This document shows positions 1 to 5,413 of a stretch of 8,439 bases of DNA, piece by piece. Each line of letters opens with the position of its first letter. The stretch's first letter is position 1. This stretch comes from Pseudomonadota bacterium. Its GTDB lineage: Bacteria; Pseudomonadota; Alphaproteobacteria; Rhizobiales; Hyphomicrobiaceae. The notes beneath the pieces were generated by a model, which made no database searches, was not told the DNA's origin, and saw nothing but the letters and a program-made list of their open reading frames with translations. A program made the position numbers and the translations under genes. Location: the NCBI GenBank assembly GCA_023416575.1, contig JAEZHL010000125.1, positions 1 through 8,439 of the forward strand. Reading direction: 5' to 3'.

Positions 1-623
1 TCAGGGAGGGCATCCTTCCCTGGGCCCTGCAGACAAACACCGCGCTCGTGTTCGACGAGTACGACGCCGGCCGGCCCGACGTCATGTTCGTGATCCAGCG
101 AGTGCTCGAGGTCTCCGGCAAGCTGACTCTGCTCGACCAGTCGAAGGTGATCCGCCCGCATCAGGCATTCCGCCTTTTCGCGACGACGCACACCATCGGC
201 CTCGGTGACACGTCCGGCCTCTATCATGGCACGCAGCAGATCAACCAGGGCCAGATGGATCGCTGGTCGATCGTGTGCACGCTCAACTATCTGCCGCACG
301 ACGACGAGGCACGGATCGTGCTGTCCAAGGTTAAGTCGTTCGCGAAGTCGGATGCCAAGCGCAAGGTCGTCTCCAACATGGTGCGCGTCGCCGATCTGAC
401 GCGCAACGCGTTCATCAACGGCGATCTCTCGACCGTGATGAGCCCGCGCACGGTGATGACCTGGGCGGAGAACGCGGAGATCTTCAACGACGTCGGTTTC
501 GCCTTCCGCCTGACGTTCCTCAACAAGTGCGACGAGCTCGAGCGGCCCCTGGTGGCCGAGTTCTACCAGCGCTGCTTCGGCGAGGATCTGCCGGAGAGTG
601 CAGCGAACGTGGCGCTGAGCTGA
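1..623 (+). CDS. cobS: Cobaltochelatase subunit CobS, AAA+ ATPase (5' end outside window)
   Basis: CobS is the AAA+ ATPase subunit of the cytoplasmic aerobic cobaltochelatase. With CobT it forms a chaperone-like complex that uses ATP to drive CobN, which inserts Co2+ into hydrogenobyrinic acid a,c-diamide (cobalamin synthesis). The reading frame is already open at base 3 (REGILPWALQ, a CobS hallmark) and gives 206 codons before the TGA at 621-623. The family is about 330 residues, so roughly 125 N-terminal residues, including the Walker A loop, lie upstream. Visible motifs are Walker B (LVFDEYDAG, codons 45-71), the sensor-1 strand FATTHTIGLGDTSG, the GLYHGTQQINQGQMDRW segment that carries a conserved arginine, and the C-terminal YQRCFGEDLPES. 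The sensor-1 position is His where I expect Asn in most CobS proteins. The GTG at 48 is internal and not the start. cobT follows after 80 bp on the same strand. The identification is very secure. Confidence 0.96.
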   Translation, partial: REGILPWALQTNTALVFDEYDAGRPDVMFVIQRVLEVSGKLTLLDQSKVIRPHQAFRLFATTHTIGLGDTSGLYHGTQQINQGQMDRWSIVCTLNYLPHDDEARIVLSKVKSFAKSDAKRKVVSNMVRVADLTRNAFINGDLSTVMSPRTVMTWAENAEIFNDVGFAFRLTFLNKCDELERPLVAEFYQRCFGEDLPESAANVALS

Positions 624-629
624 AGATGC

Positions 630-693
630 GGCAATCGGCAGTCGACGCTCGAGAGGCCTAGTCCCGATTGGCGACTGCCGACTTCCAACTGCC
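630..693. repeat. Heptamer repeats forming a 10-bp inverted repeat between cobS and cobT
   Basis: The 80-bp cobS-cobT spacer is made largely of a degenerate heptamer, consensus GAYTKCC. Four tandem copies run on the + strand at 666-693 (gattggc, gactgcc, gacttcc, aactgcc). Two copies in inverted orientation sit at 630-643 (ggcaatc, ggcagtc). Together they give a perfect 10-bp inverted repeat, 635-644 (tcggcagtcg) against 672-681 (cgactgccga), with a 27-nt loop. There is no T-run after the stem, so this does not look like an intrinsic terminator. It lies just upstream of the weak cobT ribosome binding site at 694-697. It could be a short tandem-repeat family dispersed in the genome, a REP-like element, or a processing or translation-coupling structure. 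The sequence alone does not decide between these. Confidence 0.7.
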
Positions 694-703
694 GGGAACC
701 CCC

Positions 704-2595
704 ATGGCCCCACCGCCCAACCCGAAACGCAAGGAAGCCCCGGCCGAGCCGTTCAAGCGCGTGCTCGGCTTGGCCGTGCGCGCTATCGCCGGGGACGACC
801 AGATCCAGGTCAATTATTCGGCCGGACGACCGGAGCTCGATGGCAAGAGTGTCCAGCTTCCCGAGCCTTCCCGCGTGCCGACGCCGCGCGAGGTGGCGGT
901 CATCCGGGGCTGGGCCGACAGTCTGGCCCTGACAGCAGCGGTTCACGACCGAAAGATTCACCGGCGGCTCGCGCCGGATGCGGGTCCGGCGCGCACCGTG
1001 TTCGAGGCCGTCGAGCGCGCACGCGTCGAGGCGCTCGGCTCCAACCGCATGCCGGGCATGGCCAACAATCTGACGGCCAAGACCGAGGACCAGTACGGCC
1101 ACGGCCGGTTCGCCGATGTGAAGGATCGCGCTGAAGCCCCCTCGAGGACGCGCTGGCGCTCATGGTTCGGGAGCGGCTCAGTGGCTTGCCGCCGCCGTCA
1201 ACGGCGCGTGCACTGGTCGATGTCTGGCGCCCCTGGGTCGAGGAGCGCGCCGGCAAGACCTTGTCGCGGATGGAAGAGTTCTGCGAGGATCAGGAGGCGT
1301 TCGGCCGCCTGCTGCGCGATATGCTGCGGCAACTCGAGCTCACCGAGGAGCTGGCTGAAGGCCAGACCGACGAGGACGACACCGAGAGCGACGAGAATCC
1401 GGACGGCGGGGACGAGCAGTCGGAAGCGAGCGACGACGGCGCCAATGGCCAGGAGCAGCTGTCTGAAGAGCAGATGGCCGAGGGCGAGCAAGGCGAGTCT
1501 CAGGACGCCAGCGAGCTTGCCGATGCCGATCAGTTCGACGCCGATTCCGACGGCGAGGAAATGGCTGAGACCCAGGAGCCGTGGCGCCCCAACTCATCCG
1601 TTCTCGATAACCCCGAGGCGTTCGGCTACAAGGTTTTCACGCGCGCTCACGACGAGGAGATCGCCGCCGAGGACCTCTCGACCCCCGATGAGCTGGAGCG
1701 CCTGCGGACGTTTCTCGACAAAGAGCTGCGCGCGCTGTCCGGCGCCGTCTCACGCCTCGCGAACCGCCTGCAGCGGCGGCTTCTCGCGCAGCAGAACCGG
1801 GGCTGGGACTTCGATCTCGAAGAGGGCACGCTCGATCCTGCCCGCCTGCCGCGCGTCATTATCGACCCCACCCATCCGCTGTCGTTCAAGCGCGAACGGG
1901 ACACGACCTTCCGCGACACGGTCGTCACGCTGCTCCTCGACAATTCGGGCAGTATGCGCGGGCGCCCCATCATGGTCGCGGCGTGCTGCGCGGACATCCT
2001 GGCGCGCACGCTCGAGCGCTGCGGCGTCAAGGTGGAGATCCTGGGCTTCACGACCCGGGCGTGGAAGGGTGGTCTGTCCCGCGAGCAGTGGCTGGCAGCC
2101 GGTAAGCCCAACAATCCCGGGCGCCTGAACGATCTCCGTCACATCATCTACAAAGCCGCCGACGCCCCCTGGCGCCGGTCGAAGCGCAATCTGGCGCTGA
2201 TGATGCGCGAGGGATTGCTGAAGGAGAACATCGACGGCGAGGCGCTGGCTTGGGCGCACAACCGGCTGCTGGGCCGGCCCGAGCAGCGGCGGATCCTGAT
2301 GATGATCTCTGATGGCGCGCCGGTCGATGACTCGACGCTCTCGGTCAATTCGGGCTCCTATCTCGAATATCACCTGCGTCAGGTGATCGAGGAGATCGAG
2401 ACGCGGTCGCCGGTCGAGCTGATGGCGATCGGCATCGGCCACGATGTAACACGGTATTACCGCCGGGCTGTTACGATCACCGATCCTTCGGAGCTTGCGG
2501 GAGCGATGACCGACAAGCTGGTGGAGTTGTTCGAGGAGAAGATCGTCGAAAAGCCCGCCATGCATTCCCGACCGCGACGAACGAGCCTGCACTGA
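704..2595 (+). CDS. cobT: Cobaltochelatase subunit CobT, VWA protein (interrupted by a -1 frameshift)
   Basis: CobT pairs with CobS in the ATPase complex that activates CobN for cobalt insertion. The likely start is ATG 704, just before the family-like KRKEAPAEPFKRVLG; its Shine-Dalgarno is weak (ggga, 694-697). The N-terminal CobT domain reads normally to ...VKDRAEAP at 1140. Homology then continues one frame back from 1141 (LEDALALMVRERLSG). With one extra base the protein would be 630 residues, normal for CobT. Next come a very acidic low-complexity region (about 1360-1575) and the C-terminal von Willebrand A domain, with the MIDAS motif DNSGSM at 1939-1956 (corrected residue 413 onward), TTRAW at about 2050 and SDGAPVDD at about 2310. 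It ends with TITDPSELAGAMTDKLVELFEEK and a short tail. Both halves are fully conserved in style, so the lesion is either a sequencing error or very recent. As written, the first frame runs on to a stop at 2126-2128 with unrelated sequence. Confidence 0.93.
1137..1141 (+). other. Frameshift site in cobT (C5 homopolymer, one base short)
   Basis: In the upstream frame the bases read gcc ccc tcg agg (A P S R). CobT homology requires A P L E D, which needs one more C before ctcgaggac. The run is five Cs (1137-1141), and six would restore a single 630-residue reading frame. Homopolymer length error, a real one-base deletion, or a -1 slip of the Pro codon ccc from 1139-1141 to 1138-1140 would each explain it. 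The last option would produce exactly the expected A-P-L-E-D junction. Confidence 0.88.
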
Positions 2596-2626
2596 ACTGC
2601 GACTGCCCCCTCTGGGAGGACTTGCA

Positions 2627-3712
2627 ATGCGGTGGATCTCGGAGTGGGGGCGATCGAGGGGTGTCAGCATGGCGGTCCTCGTCGTGCTTGCATCCGCGTT
2701 CATCATATTCGCCGAGGGGTCGCTGGCTCAGAAGCCGGTCGTCACCGCGCCGGAGTCCATCGAGATCCAGGCACGCGAGCTCGAAGGCTTCGATCGCATA
2801 GATCACAGCAAGAAGCAGTTCGGCCGGCTCGAGTGGCGGGGCGGCTTGGTGCTCAGCTCTCCGGCGTCGGAATTCGGCGGCTGGTCGGGGCTGGTGCTCG
2901 ATGCCGACGGCCGCCGTCTGGTCGCCATCTCCGACTCTGGTGCCTGGATGACGGCTGACCTCAGTTATCGAGGGGCGCGGCCGGCGGGCCTTCGCAACGC
3001 CAAACTCGGGCCCTTGCGGGCTTTGGATGGAAATCGGCTGAGGCGGGGCCGGGATCGCGACGCGGAAGCAGTGACGCTCGCCGACGGGAATCTCGGCAGC
3101 GGCACCGTGCTGATCTCATTCGAGCACAACCATCGCATCGGCCGTTTCCGCGTCGGCCCGGCCGGTGTCTCGGAGCCCCTGCACTATCTCAAGCTTCCTG
3201 CCGAAGCCAAGCGCATGGATAACAACGCCGGCTTCGAGTCCGTGAGCGTGTTGCAGGGCGGGCGGTTCAAGGGATCGCCAATCGCCTTCTCCGAGCGGCT
3301 GCCGAATGCGGAAGGGCACCACACTGGCTGGATTTGGGTGAACGGTGAGTCGCGGAGGCTGCACCTGACGGACATGGGCGGGTACGACATCACGGACGCC
3401 GCGCCCCTGCGCGACGGCGGGCTGCTGGTGCTCGAGCGGCGTTTCCGCTGGACCGAAGGGGTCAAGATGCGATTGAGGCTGCTTAAGGCGGCCGAGATCT
3501 TACCCGGCGCTATCATGCAGGGCGAAGTGCTGCTCGAGGCCGATATGAGCAGTCAGATCGACAATATGGAAGCTGTCAGCGTGCACTATGGGGAGCGTGG
3601 CGAAACCGTCGTGACCTTGATGTCCGACGACAACTTCAACACGCTTCTGCAAAGAACGCTGCTGCTTCAGTTCACTTTGCTGGACGATGCACGCGTTCGC
3701 GCAGGCCGTTAG
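2627..3712 (+). CDS. Exported esterase-like / phytase-like family protein
   Basis: This is a 361-residue protein that resembles the 'esterase-like activity of phytase' family (Pfam Phytase-like, PF13449), predicted beta-propeller proteins of poorly known substrate. The start is ATG 2627, six bases after a near-perfect Shine-Dalgarno (gggagga, 2614-2620). A Sec signal peptide is evident: Arg at 2, 9 and 11, a hydrophobic core at about 13-29, and probable cleavage after Ala34 (SLA|QK), so the mature protein should be periplasmic or secreted. Family-type blades include GWSGLVLDADGRRLVAISD (G85-D103), DAEAVTL (D145-L151), NNAGFESVSVL, DNMEAVSVH (D312-H320) and SDDNFNTLLQRTLLLQF (S333 onward). The acidic residues in DAEAV and NMEAV are candidates for metal or substrate binding. 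It lies 31 bp after cobT and is probably cotranscribed with cobST; no link to cobalamin is shown by the sequence. Family assignment is firm, function is not. Confidence 0.88.
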   Translation: MRWISEWGRSRGVSMAVLVVLASAFIIFAEGSLAQKPVVTAPESIEIQARELEGFDRIDHSKKQFGRLEWRGGLVLSSPASEFGGWSGLVLDADGRRLVAISDSGAWMTADLSYRGARPAGLRNAKLGPLRALDGNRLRRGRDRDAEAVTLADGNLGSGTVLISFEHNHRIGRFRVGPAGVSEPLHYLKLPAEAKRMDNNAGFESVSVLQGGRFKGSPIAFSERLPNAEGHHTGWIWVNGESRRLHLTDMGGYDITDAAPLRDGGLLVLERRFRWTEGVKMRLRLLKAAEILPGAIMQGEVLLEADMSSQIDNMEAVSVHYGERGETVVTLMSDDNFNTLLQRTLLLQFTLLDDARVRAGR

Positions 3713-3730
3713 GTCCGGGCGCCATACGCC

Positions 3731-3761
3731 AAAAGCCCGCTCGATCTGTCGATCGCGGGCT
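3731..3761 (-). terminator. Rho-independent terminator of rpmB
   Basis: Read on the - strand, a GC-rich hairpin (3761 to 3734) is followed directly by a short U-run. The outer stem has 7 bp (agcccgc at 3734-3740 with gcgggct at 3755-3761). After a 2-nt bulge the inner stem has 4 bp (tcga with tcga) closed by a tetraloop. The A-run at 3731-3734 gives TTTT on the - strand, so the terminator is oriented for rpmB, whose stop lies 30 bp upstream. It lies 21 bp past the stop of the convergent phytase-like gene and could partly terminate that transcript too, although the + strand side has no T-run. Confidence 0.8.
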
Positions 3762-3791
3762 CTCGGGACACTAGCGATGCAGCGTCGCGCT

Positions 3792-4094
3792 TCAGGCTGC
3801 GGCGGCGGACGCCTCGGCCTTCTTCTTCTTGATATCGCGCTTGAGGCGCAGGCAGCGCTCGGACAGCTCCTCGTCGCGTGCCTTGAGCAGGTAGGCGTCG
3901 AGACCGCCGCGATGCTCCACCGACTTCAGGGCATGCGCGCTGACCTTGATCCGAAACGACTGCTGCAACGTGTCGCTGATCAGCGAAACCGTGCACAGGT
4001 TGGGCCGGAACGTGCGCTTGCTCTTGTTCTCGGCGTGGCTGCGGAGCTGTCCCGACATCGGAAGCTTGCCGCTGAGCTCACAGCGTCTCGTCAT
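3792..4094 (-). CDS. rpmB: 50S ribosomal protein L28
   Basis: This encodes L28, a small basic protein of the large ribosomal subunit. The 100-residue product fits the usual alphaproteobacterial length. It opens with MTRRCELSGKLPMSGQ, followed by the NKSKRTFRPNL segment that contacts rRNA in the family, then ISDTLQQSFRIKVSAHALKSVEHRGGLDAYLL. It closes with a Lys-rich stretch and an Ala-rich end (KKKKAEASAAAA). It lacks the paired CxxC motifs of zinc-binding L28 forms. The start is ATG 4094 (complement), with Shine-Dalgarno gagagga at 4104-4110 and a 9-nt spacing. It is monocistronic here: it has its own promoter at 4198-4227, a leader of about 95 nt and a terminator at 3731-3761. It is convergent with the phytase-like gene and divergent from the DUF3108 gene. 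Identification is certain. Confidence 0.98.
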   Translation of the reverse strand: MTRRCELSGKLPMSGQLRSHAENKSKRTFRPNLCTVSLISDTLQQSFRIKVSAHALKSVEHRGGLDAYLLKARDEELSERCLRLKRDIKKKKAEASAAAA

Positions 4095-4190
4095 GACTCG
4101 ACATCCTCTCTTGGCGCACCCGGCAGGGACGCATGAATTCTTCTTGATCCGGAATCGGAAACGTCCCGTAAAGATGCTGCCGGGACTTCG
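4095..4190 (-). promoter_or_regulatory. rpmB 5' leader with alternative secondary structures
   Basis: This is the untranslated leader between the predicted transcription start (about 4191) and the rpmB ATG. Two exclusive folds can be drawn (coordinates on +). Fold 1 is a local hairpin that pairs 4163-4168 (gtcccg) with 4181-4186 (cgggac), with a 12-nt loop. Fold 2 is an extended structure in which 4119-4126 (cccggcag) pairs with 4177-4184 (ctgccggg, 8 bp) and, nested inside, 4126-4131 (gggacg) pairs with 4162-4167 (cgtccc, 6 bp). The two folds use the same bases at 4163-4167 and 4181-4184. Fold 2 ends about 9 nt upstream of the Shine-Dalgarno. Ribosomal protein leaders are often autoregulatory, but I know of no described L28 leader of this form, so regulation is inferred only. 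Confidence 0.45.
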
Positions 4191-4197
4191 GGCCCAC

Positions 4198-4227
4198 TCT
4201 ATATCGGCGAAGCCGGGGGAGCGTCAA
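4198..4227 (-). promoter_or_regulatory. Sigma70-type promoter of rpmB
   Basis: On the - strand a -35 box TTGACG (complement of 4222-4227) and a -10 box TATAGA (complement of 4198-4203) are separated by 18 bp. Both match the housekeeping promoter consensus closely. The predicted transcription start is near 4191, giving a leader of about 95 nt before the rpmB ATG. Position and strength fit a highly expressed ribosomal protein gene. Confidence 0.75.
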
Positions 4228-4357
4228 GTTTCCGAAGAATGTAGTTGATTGCGAAGTGCGGCACCCGCGACCGTGGCACCTTGGAGACATATATTTGACC
4301 AAAACGGAAATTAGGAGTTCGACTTAGGCACGAAGTCTGTCCGAGGGCCATGGCGCC
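4228..4357. other. Upstream region of the DUF3108 gene, no clear promoter
   Basis: This stretch lies between the rpmB promoter and the DUF3108 start and is more AT-rich than its surroundings (for example 4286-4320). It should hold the + strand promoter for the DUF3108 gene. A TTGACC is present at 4295-4300, but no convincing -10 box sits 16-18 bp downstream. A Shine-Dalgarno-like gaggg is at 4343-4347. The start codon lies in a perfect 12-bp palindrome, catggcgccatg (4349-4360). No gene or RNA gene is seen here. Confidence 0.4.
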
Positions 4358-5218
4358 ATGAGGATCAATGCAGCCGGATTGCCATTGGCGCGCCGCTGGT
4401 CCGGAAGGGCTATTTGGGCCGCCGTGCTGGCCGTGGTCCTGGCCGGCGGCGCAAACGCCGACAACAATTGGCCGGACAAGGTCACCGCTCAGTACAAAGT
4501 GACCTTCAACGGCTTCGATATCGGCGATTTCCGGTTCGAATCGAGCGTCCAATCGCGGGCCTATTCACTGGCCGGTAGCGCCAAGCTGTCGCTGCTCCTC
4601 GGTGCCTACAAGTGGTCTGGCACGACCAGGAGCAAGGGCGTCATCGGTGATGGCGATCCGAAGCCCGTCGAGCATTCCTTTGCATACGAGGGCGGCTCCA
4701 AAACCGGCTCCGTGGCCATGAGCTTCAGCCAGGGGCGCGTCGCGGACCGGAAGATCGAGCCGCCGAGCTCGCCTTCGAGGCGGACGGTGCCCCTGAAGGA
4801 CGAGCACCTCGTCGGCGTCTTCGATCCGCTGAGCGCCGTCATGGCGATGTCGCGGGGCAAGGTGGACAAGCCCTGCGACCAAAAAATCCCAATTTTCGAC
4901 GGCAAGCAGCGCTTCGACATCGAGCTGTCGTTCAAGCGCCAAGAGCGGGTCACTGAAAAGAGGCCGAGCGGGCAGCCGGGACTCGCATACGTGTGTGGCG
5001 TGCGCTATATCCCTGTTGCGGGGCATAAGAACAACAACAAGATGATTGCCAGTATCGCCGAAAACATGGGAATCGAAGTTGTCTTGCGCCCGATACCGAG
5101 CGCCAATATTCTTGTTCCATATAAGGTTACGGTTCCGACATTCGCCGGCTCGGCCGTCCTGACGTCGCAGCGCGTAGAAATCACGACCGGAGTGGAGCAA
5201 ATAGCCCTGGTTCATTGA
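4358..5218 (+). CDS. Exported DUF3108 domain-containing protein
   Basis: This is a 286-residue protein of the DUF3108 family (PF11306), whose biochemical role is not known to me. The start is ATG 4358, with gaggg 10 nt upstream. A Sec signal peptide is clear: basic residues R12, R13 and R17, a hydrophobic core at 18-30, and cleavage after Ala34 (ANA|DN). The RRW segment does not match the Tat consensus. The mature protein begins with the family-typical VTAQYKVTFNGFDIGDFRFES, then SYSLAGSAKLSLLLGAYKWSGTTRSKG, a beta-rich pattern with no enzyme motif that I can recognise. FDPLSAVMAM (about 151-160) precedes C173. Exactly two cysteines are present, C173 (KPCDQK) and C213 (YVCGVRY), a plausible periplasmic disulfide. 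The gene is divergent from rpmB and is followed after 195 bp by the helicase. As I recall, this neighbourhood is conserved in Rhizobiales. It is likely a soluble periplasmic or envelope protein. Confidence 0.88.
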   Translation: MRINAAGLPLARRWSGRAIWAAVLAVVLAGGANADNNWPDKVTAQYKVTFNGFDIGDFRFESSVQSRAYSLAGSAKLSLLLGAYKWSGTTRSKGVIGDGDPKPVEHSFAYEGGSKTGSVAMSFSQGRVADRKIEPPSSPSRRTVPLKDEHLVGVFDPLSAVMAMSRGKVDKPCDQKIPIFDGKQRFDIELSFKRQERVTEKRPSGQPGLAYVCGVRYIPVAGHKNNNKMIASIAENMGIEVVLRPIPSANILVPYKVTVPTFAGSAVLTSQRVEITTGVEQIALVH

Positions 5219-5413
5219 CCACGCGGCCGACAAGTGACACTGATTAGCGCCTTTTCAGAAAAGGATTGGGCACGCGCGGGGGCAGCCGCGGGGCACCCGT
5301 CGAGCGCGGGTTGCAGGGCAGGCTGCTGAGTGGTGGCGGATTTTGCATATGATGATCGCTTGCGTCCGGGGCGCCTGCGCCTCTCCGAGGCAAGGCTGGA
5401 GGCTGAGTAACTG
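5219..5413 (+). other. Spacer between the DUF3108 gene and the helicase gene
   Basis: No coding sequence is seen in these 195 bp. A short stem (cctttt/aaaagg, 5250-5264) follows the DUF3108 stop but has no adjacent T-run, so I do not call it a terminator. A nested GC-rich inverted repeat lies at 5282-5326: gcagcc pairs with ggctgc (6 bp), enclosing acccg with cgggt (5295-5311, 5 bp). A TATGAT at 5348-5353 could be a -10 box but lacks a good -35. The helicase Shine-Dalgarno (ggagg, 5398-5402) closes the spacer. Whether the helicase has its own promoter cannot be decided from the sequence. Confidence 0.4.

Noticed and set aside
668..704. TTG at 668 as the cobT start
   Set aside because: The added residues are encoded by the heptamer-repeat spacer and do not look like CobT. 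ATG 704 fits the family's N-terminus.
1162..2595. Separate gene starting at ATG 1162
   Set aside because: CobT homology continues in the same frame upstream of 1162 to 1141, so this ATG is an internal Met of cobT and not a true start.
2669..2671. ATG 2669 (Met15) as an alternative start of the phytase-like protein
   Set aside because: Starting there would remove the basic n-region of the signal peptide, and ATG 2627 has a much better ribosome binding site.
1750..2706. Open frame of 318 codons on the - strand opposite cobT
   Set aside because: It is opposite the clearly conserved VWA domain of CobT, its translation is low-complexity and not recognisable, and it is explained by GC-rich codon use.
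4295..4323. TTGACC at 4295 as the -35 box of a DUF3108 promoter
   Set aside because: The best-spaced -10 candidate (ttcgac, 4318-4323) matches the consensus poorly, so I do not call a promoter.
5348..5353. TATGAT as the -10 box of a helicase promoter
   Set aside because: There is no recognisable -35 box at 16-18 bp upstream and the extended -10 TG is not in register. A single hexamer is weak evidence.
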